Shown here: positions 31,280-40,235 of the stretch, piece by piece | How positions within the stretch are numbered: the first letter of the stretch is position 1 | How the letters are laid out: each line of letters begins with the position of its first letter | From: Hyphomicrobiales bacterium | GTDB taxonomy: Bacteria; Pseudomonadota; Alphaproteobacteria; Rhizobiales; Rhizobiaceae | DNA: 64,000 nucleotides | Reading direction: 5' to 3' | NCBI GenBank assembly: GCA_900471605.1 | Contig: UCEY01000044.1 | Location: forward strand, 62,001 to 126,000 | Position numbers and translations under genes: made by a program | The notes under the pieces: model-generated | What the model was told of the DNA's origin: nothing | Database searches by the model: none | The model's input: only the letters and a program-made list of their open reading frames with translations

Positions 31280-34003
31280 ATGCCCGACGACAGTCGCGAA
31301 ATGGAGAGCAGGCCTTCGCCGGACGCGCTTCTGGAGCACGCCGAGCGCGAGGCGCGCGGGCGGCTGAAGATTTTCCTCGGCGCCGCCCCCGGCGTCGGCA
31401 AGACTTACGAGATGCTGATGTCCGGCCGCGCCCGCAAGGCCGACGGCGTAGACGTGGTGATCGGCGTCGTCGAGACCCATGGCCGCAAGGAGACGGAGGC
31501 GCTGGTCGAGGGCTTCGAGGTCGTGCCGCGCAAGCTGATCGACTACCGAGGCCAGCAGCTCGACGAAATGGATCTCGACGCCATTCTGGCGCGTCGTCCG
31601 GCGCTCGTCCTTGTCGACGAACTCGCCCATACCAATGCCAGCGGCAGCCGCCATCCGAAGCGTTACATGGACGTGCAGGAAATCCTGCTCCAGGGCATAG
31701 ACGTCTATTCGACGCTCAACATCCAGCATGTCGAGAGCCTCAACGACGTCGTCGCGCAGATAACCCGCATCCGGGTGCGCGAGACGGTGCCGGATAGCAT
31801 TATCGACCGGGCCGATGACGTCGAGATCATCGACATCACCCCGGACGATCTCATCAAGCGGCTGAACGACGGCAAGGTCTATGTGCCGACCACGGCACGG
31901 CGGGCCATCGAGAACTATTTTTCGCCCGGCAACCTGACGGCGCTGCGCGAACTGGCGCTCCGGCGCACCGCCCAGCGGGTCGACGAGCAGCTCCTCAACC
32001 ACATGCAGGCGCATGCGATTTCCGGCCCATGGGCGGCCGGCGACCGGGTGCTCGTCTGCCTCGACCATGGCCGCAACGGTGCGAGCCTGGTGCGCTACGC
32101 CCGCCGGCAGGCCGATCGGCTGCGGGCGCCATGGGCGGCGCTGCATCTCGAAACGCCGCAATCGGTCAATCTGCCCGAACAGGACAAGGACCGGCTGGCT
32201 GCCAACATGCGGCTTGCCGATCAGCTGGGCGCGGAGACCGTGACGCTCCCGGCGCTGCAGCCGTCGCGTGAGATCATCGCCTATGCGAACGCCAACAACT
32301 TCACCCATATCGTCGTCGGGCGCCCCGGCAAGCCGCGCTGGCGGCAATTCTGGCAGGGGTCGGTCACGCATGACCTGATCCGTTACGCGGGCAATATCAG
32401 CGTCCATGTCATTTCCGGCGACGCCCGGGACGGCGAGCCGCAGCGCGGCGTTAAGGCGGCCCAGCTGCCAAAGGCATTCAGCCTCAAGCCCTATGTCAAA
32501 GCCACGATTTTCGTGGGCCTTGCGATCGTCGCCGGCGCGGCGCTCGACCAGACGCTCGACGTCCGTAACCTCGCCCTCGTTTTCCTGATGGCGGTGCTGG
32601 CGGCGGCGGTGCGCGGCGGTCTGGGACCTGGCCTGTTCGCATCGGTTGCCGGTGCGCTCTCCTTCAACTTCTTTTTCCTCGAGCCGCGCTACACGTTTAC
32701 CGTCCAGGATCCGGAAAGCCTGGTGGCGCTGTTCTTTTACCTCGGCGTCGCGGTCGTTGCCTCCAACCTCACGGCGGCCGTGCAGCGTCAGGCGGCGGCG
32801 GCCCGCCAGAGAGCCCGGACCACCGAGGACCTCTATCTCTTCTCGAAGAAACTCGCCGGCACCGGCACGCTCGACGACGTGCTCTGGGCGACCGCTTTCC
32901 AGATCGCGTCGATGCTGAAGGTCCGGGTCGTCATCCTGCTGCCGGAAAACGGCTCGATCGCCGTCAAGGCCGGTTACCCGCCGGACGACACGCTGGTGGA
33001 TGCCGATATCGCCGCCGCCAAATGGGCCTGGGAGCACAACCGCCCGGCCGGCCGCGCCGCCGATACGCTGCCGGGGGCCAAGCGTCTCTATCTCCCGATG
33101 CGCACCGGCCGCGAGGCGGTCGGCGTCATTGGCCTCGATAACGACAAGCAGGGACCGCTGCTCACCCCCGAACAGCAGCGGCTGTTCGACGCGCTGGCCG
33201 ATCAGGCAGCACTTGCGATCGAACGCATCCAGCTCGTATCGGATGTCGACAAGGCCAAGCTCGCCGCCGAGACCGACCGCCTGCGCACCGCGCTGTTGAC
33301 CTCGATCTCGCATGACCTGAAGACGCCGCTTGCCGCGATCATGGGCTCCGCCGGCACGCTCAAGGATTTCGGCGCCGACATTCCGGAAGAGGCGCGCGCC
33401 GAACTGCTGACCAGCGTGGTCGACGAATCCGAACGGCTGAACCGCTTCATCTCCAACCTGCTCGACATGACCCGCATCGGCTCCGGCGCCATGGAGCCCA
33501 ACTACGCCTTCCATTTCGCCGGCGATATCGTCGGCACGGCGTTGAGCCGGGCGGCGAAGATCGCTTCCGGGCACAGGCTCAATGTCAGCATTCCGGCCGA
33601 CATGCCGATGCTCAAGGTCGATCCCGTCCTGTTCGAGCAGGTTCTGTTCAATCTGATAGACAATGCCGCCAAATATGCCCCGGACGAGACGGTGATCGAC
33701 ATCCGCGGCTGGCAGGATGGCGGTTCGATCCTTATCTCGGTGATGGACGAAGGGCCGGGCATTCCGCCCGACGATCTCGAACGCATCTTCGACAGTTTCT
33801 ACCGCGTTCGCAAAGGCGACCATGTGCGGGCCGGCACCGGGCTTGGCCTTTCCATCTGTCGCGGGTTCATCGAGGCCATGGGCGGCACCATCCGGGCCGC
33901 CAATCGCTCGGATCGTCCCGGCGCAATCTTCACGATCCGCATGCCCATCCTCGAAAGTACGATCGGGTCGGCCGAAATGCCCATTCTGGGAGAACAGGAA
34001 TGA
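31280..34003 (+). CDS. kdpD: KdpD sensor histidine kinase
   Basis: A 907-residue K+/turgor sensor kinase. The N-terminal KdpD domain has Walker A GAAPGVGKTYEML (~31-43) and LVDELAHTNASGSRH. A universal-stress-like domain follows (~250-370), then four membrane helices (~405-500), a GAF-type region, HisKA with ISHDLKTPLAAIMG, and an ATPase domain (NLIDNAAKYAP, GTGLGLSICRG). Low K+ triggers phosphorylation of KdpE, which activates kdpFABC. Its stop overlaps the kdpE ATG (ATGA). The ATG at 31280 is preceded by GGGAGACGG. Confidence 0.96.
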   Translation: MPDDSREMESRPSPDALLEHAEREARGRLKIFLGAAPGVGKTYEMLMSGRARKADGVDVVIGVVETHGRKETEALVEGFEVVPRKLIDYRGQQLDEMDLDAILARRPALVLVDELAHTNASGSRHPKRYMDVQEILLQGIDVYSTLNIQHVESLNDVVAQITRIRVRETVPDSIIDRADDVEIIDITPDDLIKRLNDGKVYVPTTARRAIENYFSPGNLTALRELALRRTAQRVDEQLLNHMQAHAISGPWAAGDRVLVCLDHGRNGASLVRYARRQADRLRAPWAALHLETPQSVNLPEQDKDRLAANMRLADQLGAETVTLPALQPSREIIAYANANNFTHIVVGRPGKPRWRQFWQGSVTHDLIRYAGNISVHVISGDARDGEPQRGVKAAQLPKAFSLKPYVKATIFVGLAIVAGAALDQTLDVRNLALVFLMAVLAAAVRGGLGPGLFASVAGALSFNFFFLEPRYTFTVQDPESLVALFFYLGVAVVASNLTAAVQRQAAAARQRARTTEDLYLFSKKLAGTGTLDDVLWATAFQIASMLKVRVVILLPENGSIAVKAGYPPDDTLVDADIAAAKWAWEHNRPAGRAADTLPGAKRLYLPMRTGREAVGVIGLDNDKQGPLLTPEQQRLFDALADQAALAIERIQLVSDVDKAKLAAETDRLRTALLTSISHDLKTPLAAIMGSAGTLKDFGADIPEEARAELLTSVVDESERLNRFISNLLDMTRIGSGAMEPNYAFHFAGDIVGTALSRAAKIASGHRLNVSIPADMPMLKVDPVLFEQVLFNLIDNAAKYAPDETVIDIRGWQDGGSILISVMDEGPGIPPDDLERIFDSFYRVRKGDHVRAGTGLGLSICRGFIEAMGGTIRAANRSDRPGAIFTIRMPILESTIGSAEMPILGEQE

Positions 34004-34692
34004 CCAATACCGCCGTGCGCGTCCTGATCGTCGATGACGAGCCGCCGATCCGCAAGCTCCTGCGCGTCGGCCTCTCCACCCAGGATTATGCCGTCAGCGA
34101 GGCGATGAACGCCAAGGTCGCGATCGATCTCGTCAAGACCGACAAGCCGGACCTGATCATCCTCGATCTCGGACTGCCGGACATGGCCGGCCACGACCTG
34201 CTCGCCCGCTGGCGCGGCGAGGGGCTGGACCTGCCGATCGTCATCCTCTCCAGCCGTACCGACGAAGCGGGCATCGTCAAGGCTCTGGAGCTCGGCGCCG
34301 ACGACTATGTGACGAAGCCGTTCGGCATGAACGAGCTCGTCGCCCGCATCCGCGTGGCGCTACGCCACCGCCTGCAGACCCAGGGCGAAAAGCCCGTCTT
34401 CCAGACCGGCGAGCTTTCGGTCGACCTCGTCAAGCGCATCGTCAAGGTGGCGGACAGGGAGATCAAGCTGTCCCCGAAGGAATACGACATCCTGCGCATC
34501 CTGGTTCAGCATGCCGGCAAGGTGCTGACCCACCGTTTCCTGCTCGAACATGTCTGGGACGGCCTGACCGATGTGCAATACCTGCGCGTCTATGTGCGCC
34601 AGCTGCGCCAGAAGATCGAAAAGGTGCCCGACCAGCCGCAATACATACTGACCGAGACCGGCGTCGGTTATCGGCTGCAGGAAGGCCAGTAG
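34000..34692 (+). CDS. kdpE: KdpE response regulator
   Basis: A 230-residue OmpR-family response regulator. The receiver has VLIVDDEPPIRKLL, acceptor Asp in DLIILDLGLPDM, and DDYVTKPFGMNEL. The winged helix is at ~135-228 (IKLSPKEYDILRILVQHAGKVLTHRFLLEHVWDG, YVRQLRQKIE). It activates the kdp promoter when phosphorylated by KdpD, with which its start codon overlaps. Length is typical of KdpE. Confidence 0.96.
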   Translation: MTNTAVRVLIVDDEPPIRKLLRVGLSTQDYAVSEAMNAKVAIDLVKTDKPDLIILDLGLPDMAGHDLLARWRGEGLDLPIVILSSRTDEAGIVKALELGADDYVTKPFGMNELVARIRVALRHRLQTQGEKPVFQTGELSVDLVKRIVKVADREIKLSPKEYDILRILVQHAGKVLTHRFLLEHVWDGLTDVQYLRVYVRQLRQKIEKVPDQPQYILTETGVGYRLQEGQ

Positions 34693-34723
34693 GCGCCGCG
34701 AGCTCAATCAATGGACATGACAT

Positions 34724-35173
34724 ATGAAACTCGGTGATTACCTCCCGCCGGAGAATATCGTGCTCGATCTCGCGCCGCCGTCGAAGGTCATCCTGATCCG
34801 GCAGCTCGCCGCGCTTGCCGCCGAAAGGCTGGCCGTCGATGCCAACGAGATCGTGCGGGTGCTGACCAACCGCGAAACCCTGGGTTCGACGGGGATCGGT
34901 GCCGGCATCGCCATTCCGCATGCCACCGTGAAGGGTCTGGATCGGCATTTCTGCCTGTTCGCGCGGCTGGCAAAACCGGTCGATTTCGAGGCGGTGGACG
35001 ACGAGCCGGTCGATCTCGTATTCCTGCTCCTCAATCCGGAAAACCGTCCGAACCACCTGAACATCCTGTCCTGCATCGCGCGGCGCGTGCGTGAGGAAGA
35101 CGTGGCTGCAGCCATTCGGCGAGCGACCGGCGTTCAGGACGTCCATTCGCGGCTTTGCCTCGTAAATCCATGA
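34724..35173 (+). CDS. PtsN-like EIIA domain protein of the kdp operon
   Basis: A 149-residue PTS EIIA (mannitol/fructose/Ntr type) protein. The phospho-accepting histidine is H66 in GIGAGIAIPHATVKGL. It begins 31 bases after kdpE on the same strand, so it is probably the last gene of the kdp operon. In enterobacteria and rhizobia EIIA-Ntr controls KdpD activity according to its phosphorylation state. A dedicated paralogue here could give a local PTS-to-K+ link. It is distinct from the housekeeping ptsN, which normally sits beside rpoN; that gene is not in the window. Confidence 0.85.
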   Translation: MKLGDYLPPENIVLDLAPPSKVILIRQLAALAAERLAVDANEIVRVLTNRETLGSTGIGAGIAIPHATVKGLDRHFCLFARLAKPVDFEAVDDEPVDLVFLLLNPENRPNHLNILSCIARRVREEDVAAAIRRATGVQDVHSRLCLVNP

Positions 35174-35285
35174 TAAAAATAGAGGTAAGTTAAATTAGGC
35201 GAAAGTAAACGACTTCTTCCTATGGTCCTTTATCAGCGGATCGCAGCTCCCGAGCCGCTCTATTGGGTCGGTTTGGGAGAGAGAG

Positions 35286-37190
35286 ATGACTGGTGCAATC
35301 AAATTCCTGCCCTCCAGGACTTTTGCTGCTGTTGCATTTGCCGTTTTCGGCTTTGTCGGCCTGATCATCTGGGGGGAATATTCCAGCTGGCAATCCCAGG
35401 TCGCCCGTATCGAGGCGGATCTGGTCCAGACGGCCAAGGCTCTGGTGCAGCATGCCGACGATACGGTCGATATGGCGAAGTTCCCGCTGGCGGCCCTGAT
35501 CACCCAGATCGAGCAGGAGCGCGGTACGCCGGACATGCCGGCAAAGATCACCCAGGTGATGAAGCGCCAGATCGCCACCACCCGTTGGCTCGACGCTCTC
35601 GCCGTCATCGACGCCGACGGAAGGATGATCGCAACATCGTCCTCGATCGACGCCAGCGGTCTCAACTTTTCGGACCGGGAATATTTCGTCTTCCATCAGG
35701 CCTCCGAGACGCGGGACCCCGTTTTGGGCAGGCCGCTGAAGAACAAGTTGTCCGGTCAGTGGATTTTGCCCGTCACGCAAAGGATCAGCAATCCGGATGG
35801 CAGTTTCGGCGGAGTTGCGCTCGCTGCCTTCATCCTCACAGAACTGACCAATTTTTTCCAGGGGTTCAGCCTCGGCAGCGAAGGTTCGTTCCTGTTGGTC
35901 CGCCGCGACGGTGTCGTGCTGGCGCGCGCGCCGTTCCTCCAGACACAGCTGGGATCGAGCATCTCCTCCTACGATCTCTTCACGACCTACCTTCGCCAAA
36001 GCGATTCCGGCTCCTATCACTACACGTCGCCGATCGACGAGACTCAGCGCATAGGCGGCTATTACCGGAGCAAGCATAGCGGTCTGGTCGGGCTTTCCGC
36101 GGCGTCCCAGTCCGAAACGCTGGCGACCTGGATGAGGGGCGCGCGGATCCGCTGGATGTCCTGTCTTATCCTGGTGACGATCACCGGTTTCCTGGTCTGG
36201 CGCTGGCGACGCCAGATCATGCTGCGGCGGGCGAGCGAAGCGTTGCTGGTGGCGCGCGAGGCCGAGTTCCGGCTGCTTGCGGAAGGCTCAGGCGACCTGA
36301 TCCAGCGCTTCAACGGCAATGGGATCCGGGAATATCTGTCGCCGTCCGTCAGGGAGATACTCGGCGTCGACCCCGACGCGATGATCGGCACCCATATCCT
36401 CGAGAACCTGCACGAGGACGATCATGAGGTCGTTTCCCAGCTCATGGAGCGCCTGCGGCAAGGATCGACGAGGGAAAACATGGTCGTCCGCCGCAAGCGG
36501 GCCGACGGAAAGCAGATCTGGCTCGAAACCACGCTGAACCGGCTGCCGGGCGGCACCGGCGCCGACATACGCATTGTTGCGGTCACGCGCGACGTAACGC
36601 GCCAGAAGAACATCCAGGAGGAGCTGGACGCGCTCGCAAATACTGACGAGCTCACCCAGCTCGCCAATCGGCGCTCCTTCAACATCCATTTCGAGGACAT
36701 GGTGCTGCAGGCCGCAAAGCAGCTCGCGCCGCTTTCCATTCTGATGATAGACGCCGACCGCTTCAAGTTCTTCAACGATACCTACGGCCACGCCGCCGGC
36801 GATGACTGTCTGCGCGCGCTCGCCGATGTGGTGCGTGGCTCGATCCGCCGGTCGAGAGATTTTACAGCCCGTTATGGCGGCGAGGAGCTGGCGGTCCTCC
36901 TGCCGGATACCGACGGCGCGGGTGCATTGAAGGCGGCGGAGAAGATCCGCCAGCGTGTCGCCGATCTTAAATTGCCGCATGAGAAGAACCTGCCCTGGGG
37001 ATATGTGACGATCAGCATCGGCACGGCGACCTTCCATCCTGCCAGGGGCGACAGGCTGACGACCGCGGAACTGTTCGAGTACGCCGATCATGCGCTCTAC
37101 CGGGCGAAGAACAGCGGCCGCAACCAGGTCGCGGCCGCTGGCGACGAGGCGGTCAGGGCGCTCGGCCGGCCTGACATGAAGTCCTTCTGA
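35286..37190 (+). CDS. membrane diguanylate cyclase with Cache and PAS domains
   Basis: A 634-residue c-di-GMP synthase. Helices near 10-29 and 290-307 enclose a periplasmic Cache-like domain (ATTRWLDALAVIDADGRMIATS, FSDREYFVFHQ). A PAS domain follows (~325-440, LLAEGSGDLIQRFNGNG), then a GGDEF domain (~455-615) with the active signature GGEEL and TISIGTATF. An inhibitory I-site, RSRD, lies five residues before GGEEL, so product inhibition is expected. The start has GGGAGAGAGAG upstream. It follows the kdp operon as a separate unit. The sensed ligand is unknown. Confidence 0.9.
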   Translation: MTGAIKFLPSRTFAAVAFAVFGFVGLIIWGEYSSWQSQVARIEADLVQTAKALVQHADDTVDMAKFPLAALITQIEQERGTPDMPAKITQVMKRQIATTRWLDALAVIDADGRMIATSSSIDASGLNFSDREYFVFHQASETRDPVLGRPLKNKLSGQWILPVTQRISNPDGSFGGVALAAFILTELTNFFQGFSLGSEGSFLLVRRDGVVLARAPFLQTQLGSSISSYDLFTTYLRQSDSGSYHYTSPIDETQRIGGYYRSKHSGLVGLSAASQSETLATWMRGARIRWMSCLILVTITGFLVWRWRRQIMLRRASEALLVAREAEFRLLAEGSGDLIQRFNGNGIREYLSPSVREILGVDPDAMIGTHILENLHEDDHEVVSQLMERLRQGSTRENMVVRRKRADGKQIWLETTLNRLPGGTGADIRIVAVTRDVTRQKNIQEELDALANTDELTQLANRRSFNIHFEDMVLQAAKQLAPLSILMIDADRFKFFNDTYGHAAGDDCLRALADVVRGSIRRSRDFTARYGGEELAVLLPDTDGAGALKAAEKIRQRVADLKLPHEKNLPWGYVTISIGTATFHPARGDRLTTAELFEYADHALYRAKNSGRNQVAAAGDEAVRALGRPDMKSF

Positions 37191-37356
37191 GCGGCCGCCG
37201 AGGCCACTGGCTCATCGCCTTCCTTGATGAATGCCAGATTTGGCGCTTGACGCCCGCCGGAAGCGGGATACTAAGAAACATCCCGCACCGACGGCCGTTT
37301 GACCGCCGAACGTCCATTCCCATCGTGTTCGCCGCGTGGCGTTCCCAGGTAAACCC

Positions 37357-38817
37357 ATGACCCATCCAAGCTCCAACCGGGCGCTCGTCATTGCGGCCGT
37401 CATGGCAAGCATGGCGATGATCGCAATCGAGGCCACGATCGTTTCGACGGCCATGCCGCAGATCGCCGCCCAGCTCGGTCAGCTGAACCTCTACAGCTGG
37501 GTCTTCTCGTCATTCCTTCTGGCTCAGACGGCGATGACCGTGGTGTTCGGCAAGCTTTCCGACATTTACGGCCGCAAGCCGATCATCCTGCTCGGCACGG
37601 CGATCTTCCTGATCGCTTCCGTTCTGGCCGGTTTTGCCTGGTCCATGCCGTCGATGATCGCCTTCCGGCTCCTGCAGGGCATCGGTGCCGGCGCGATCCA
37701 GCCGGTCATCATGACGGTGGTCGGCGACCTCTATCCGGGGGCGGAGCGCGGCAAGGTGCAGGGTTATCTGGCCAGCGTCTGGGCGCTTTCGGCGGTCGTC
37801 GGGCCGCTGCTCGGCAGCGTCATCGTCCACAGCCTTCCCTGGGCCTGGGTGTTCTGGATCAACGTGCCGATCGGCATTGCATCGGCGCTCGGCTTCATCG
37901 TCTATCTGCACGAGGAAAAGCAGACCCGCACGGTATCGATCGATTTTCTGGGAGCCGGCCTGTTCGCGGTGGCCATTTCGGCGCTGATGATCGCGCTCAC
38001 GGAAACCGAAGGCGCCACCGCCTACATGTTCGTTTCGCTGGCCGTCTTTCTCGTCAGCTTCTTGCTGTTCATCTGGCAGGAGCGGCGCGCCGAGGCCCCG
38101 ATGATTTCCCTCGAACTCTGGCTGAAGCGGCCGATCGCCTTCGCCAATACCGCGGTCTTCCTCGCCAGCATGGCGATCATGGGGCTGACCACCTTCCTGC
38201 CCATGTACGTGCAGACGGTGCTCGACCGATCGCCGCTGGTTGCGGGTTTCGCGCTGACCATGCTGCTGGTCGGCTGGCCGAGCGGCGGGACCTTCGCCTC
38301 ACGGATGTTTCCGCGCTTCGGATTGCGGCCGCTGATGATCGCCGGCAGCGTCTTCGTGCCGGTCGGGACGCTTTTCCTGGTGCTGCTGACGCCGGGAAGC
38401 TCGCCCGTCCAGGCCGGTGCCGGCTCGCTGCTGATGGGTTTCGGCATGGGTCTCTTGAACATTTCCGGCCTGGTGATCATCCAGGACAATGTCGGCTGGT
38501 CGGAACGCGGCAGCGCGACCGCCTCCAACGTCTTTTCCCGCAATCTCGGAAGCACGCTCGGTGCGGCGCTTCTCGGCGCCGTGCTGGCTTACGGCCTTGC
38601 CAATTCCGCCGCGGGGCCGATCACGTCCGATCAGCTACGCGATCTCCTGCAGGGGGCAGGCGGCGGGCTTGCAGCCGACTCGCCCGTCCGGCTTGCGCTT
38701 CAGCATGCTTTGCACATGACCTTCATCGCAATGTTCCTGATCACCGCCCTGATCGTCGTCGCCTGCCTCGGCGTGCCGGGCGTGACCCGGCGCGCGGAGG
38801 CGGCGCAGGAAAGCTGA
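37357..38817 (+). CDS. MFS drug-efflux-type transporter (DHA2-like)
   Basis: A 486-residue major facilitator protein with ~14 hydrophobic segments. Characteristic motifs are the N-terminal IAIEATIVSTAMPQIAAQLG (motif D1 of DHA2 exporters), GKLSDIYGRKPIILLG (motif A) and GIGAGAIQPVIMTVVGDLYP (motif B/C region). It most likely exports drugs or other toxic compounds by proton antiport. ATG 37357 has AGGT 7 bases upstream; a GTG 21 bases earlier is less likely. No regulator or HlyD partner is adjacent. Confidence 0.87.
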   Translation: MTHPSSNRALVIAAVMASMAMIAIEATIVSTAMPQIAAQLGQLNLYSWVFSSFLLAQTAMTVVFGKLSDIYGRKPIILLGTAIFLIASVLAGFAWSMPSMIAFRLLQGIGAGAIQPVIMTVVGDLYPGAERGKVQGYLASVWALSAVVGPLLGSVIVHSLPWAWVFWINVPIGIASALGFIVYLHEEKQTRTVSIDFLGAGLFAVAISALMIALTETEGATAYMFVSLAVFLVSFLLFIWQERRAEAPMISLELWLKRPIAFANTAVFLASMAIMGLTTFLPMYVQTVLDRSPLVAGFALTMLLVGWPSGGTFASRMFPRFGLRPLMIAGSVFVPVGTLFLVLLTPGSSPVQAGAGSLLMGFGMGLLNISGLVIIQDNVGWSERGSATASNVFSRNLGSTLGAALLGAVLAYGLANSAAGPITSDQLRDLLQGAGGGLAADSPVRLALQHALHMTFIAMFLITALIVVACLGVPGVTRRAEAAQES

Positions 38818-38820
38818 GGC

Positions 38821-39537
38821 TCAGTTGCCGATGCCGGCCTGGGCGACGAGGACCGGTTTGTCGCGGTAATCGCTCGCAAACAGCTTCCGCAGGTTCTCGA
38901 TCTTCGGCAGATCGTTGTAGACGATATAGGGATAGGTCGGGTTCTGGGTCAGGAAGTCCTGATGATAGGCTTCCGCCGGATAGAAAGCCTTGCCCGGTTC
39001 GATCGTCGTGGCGATCGCCGCATGGAAGACCTTGGCCTTGTTGAGCTGGTCGATATAGGCCTTCGCGACCTTGGCCTGCTCCTCGCTGGTCGGGAAGATC
39101 GTCGAGCGATATTGCGTGCCGACATCCGGTCCCTGGCGGTTGAGCTGGGTCGGGTCATGGGCGACCGAGAAATAGATCTGCAGCAGATGCCCGTAGGTGA
39201 CTTTCTTCGGATCGAATGTCACCCGAACCGATTCCGCATGGCCCGTCTTGCCGTAACCGACCGTTTCGTAGGCGGCGGTCTCCTTGACGCCGCCGGCATA
39301 ACCGGAGACGGCGTTCTTGACGCCCTCGACATGCTGGAACACGCCCTGGACGCCCCAGAAACAACCACCGGCGAAGATGGCCGTTTCGGTCGTGGCCGTG
39401 CTTGCCGCCTGATCGACGGCGGGCGCGGGGATGGCAATGCCTTCCTCGGCCGTCGCGCTGAATGTCAGGCCGGCGAGAACCAGCGCCGCGCCCGCGAAGG
39501 CGGTGAGCGGATGGGATAGTTTCCTGTTGTTTCTCAT
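38821..39537 (-). CDS. msrA: exported peptide methionine-S-sulfoxide reductase
   Basis: A 238-residue MsrA with an N-terminal signal peptide (LTAFAGAALVLAGLTFSATAEE). The catalytic cysteine is C59 in the family motif AGGCFWGVQGVF; GTQYRSTIF and the late EAYHQDF (residues ~205-211) are also conserved. It reduces the S-epimer of methionine sulfoxide, here in the periplasm. It follows msrB with 39 bases between, forming an msrB-msrA pair. Resolving cysteines near the C-terminus are not seen, so an external thiol donor is likely. The promoter before msrB resembles SigF sites. Confidence 0.93.
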   Translation of the reverse strand: MRNNRKLSHPLTAFAGAALVLAGLTFSATAEEGIAIPAPAVDQAASTATTETAIFAGGCFWGVQGVFQHVEGVKNAVSGYAGGVKETAAYETVGYGKTGHAESVRVTFDPKKVTYGHLLQIYFSVAHDPTQLNRQGPDVGTQYRSTIFPTSEEQAKVAKAYIDQLNKAKVFHAAIATTIEPGKAFYPAEAYHQDFLTQNPTYPYIVYNDLPKIENLRKLFASDYRDKPVLVAQAGIGN

Positions 39538-39576
39538 GGCGGTCTCCTCAACCGAATTGAAATGAAGGGCGGCGGG

Positions 39577-40068
39577 TCAGGCCGATGCCGGACTGAATTT
39601 CAGGACCGCCCCGTTCATGCAGTAGCGCAGGCCGGTCGGTTTCGGTCCATCGTCGAAGACGTGGCCGAGATGCCCGCCGCAGCGGGCGCAGTTGACGGCG
39701 ACGCGGACCATGCCGAGCGTGGTGTCGCGCACCGTGCCGACCGCATTGTTGAGCGGTGCCCAGAAGCTCGGCCAGCCCGTGCCGCTCTCGAACTTCGTCT
39801 CCGACGAGAAAAGCGCCTGGTCGCAGCCGACGCAGGAGAACGTGCCCTTGCGGTGCTCGTTGAGAAGCGCGCTGCTGCCCGGATATTCGGTGGCTTCCTC
39901 GCGCAGGATATTGTACTGTTCAGGCGTCAGCAGCTTGCGCCATTCGTCCGCCGTGTGCGTCACGGGGAAACTGCCGGCCGCGGCATGCGTCGACCGGGCG
40001 CTCATCGCGAAAGGGACTGCGGCGAGCCCCAATGCGCTGCCGGCCAGGAATAGGCGTCTGTTCATCAT
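39577..40068 (-). CDS. msrB: exported peptide methionine-R-sulfoxide reductase
   Basis: A 163-residue MsrB with an N-terminal export signal starting MMNRRLFLAGSALGLAAVP, Tat-like with an Arg pair. Structural zinc cysteines are C79/C82 (SCVGC) and C127/C130 (NCARC). The catalytic cysteine is C150 in GLRYCMNG, where RYCIN is usual. It reduces the R-epimer of methionine sulfoxide in periplasmic proteins. The double ATG at 40068 fits the signal peptide. It is co-transcribed with msrA. A GTAAC/CGTAAT element 40 bases upstream suggests SigF control. Confidence 0.92.
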   Translation of the reverse strand: MMNRRLFLAGSALGLAAVPFAMSARSTHAAAGSFPVTHTADEWRKLLTPEQYNILREEATEYPGSSALLNEHRKGTFSCVGCDQALFSSETKFESGTGWPSFWAPLNNAVGTVRDTTLGMVRVAVNCARCGGHLGHVFDDGPKPTGLRYCMNGAVLKFSPASA

Positions 40069-40107
40069 GGTGGAAACCTCCCGGTCCATAATCTGCTTTC
40101 CTGCATG

Positions 40108-40135
40108 ATTACGGAAGAGGCGTGCGATTGGTTAC
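40108..40135 (-). promoter_or_regulatory. candidate SigF-type promoter of msrB-msrA
   Basis: On the minus strand GTAAC (40135-40131) is followed after 17 bases by CGTAAT (40113-40108), 39 bases before the msrB ATG. It differs from the two sigF-locus promoters by one base of spacing and by CGTAAT in place of CGAAT. Confidence 0.5.
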
Positions 40136-40195
40136 ACACTTCGCCGCGAAACACCGAAACGTGATCTGGCGGCGAAGTCCGCTCCCGAACGCGGT

Positions 40196-40224
40196 GAAGG
40201 CCCCGAGCGGAAGCCAGGGCCTTC
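40196..40224 (-). terminator. hairpin after phosphoketolase gene
   Basis: GAAGGCCC (40196-40203) and GGGCCTTC (40217-40224) form a perfect 8-bp stem 11 bases downstream of the xfp stop on the minus strand. There is no T-run, so termination is weak or the hairpin only protects the transcript end. Confidence 0.45.
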
Positions 40225-40235
40225 ATGGGTCAGGA

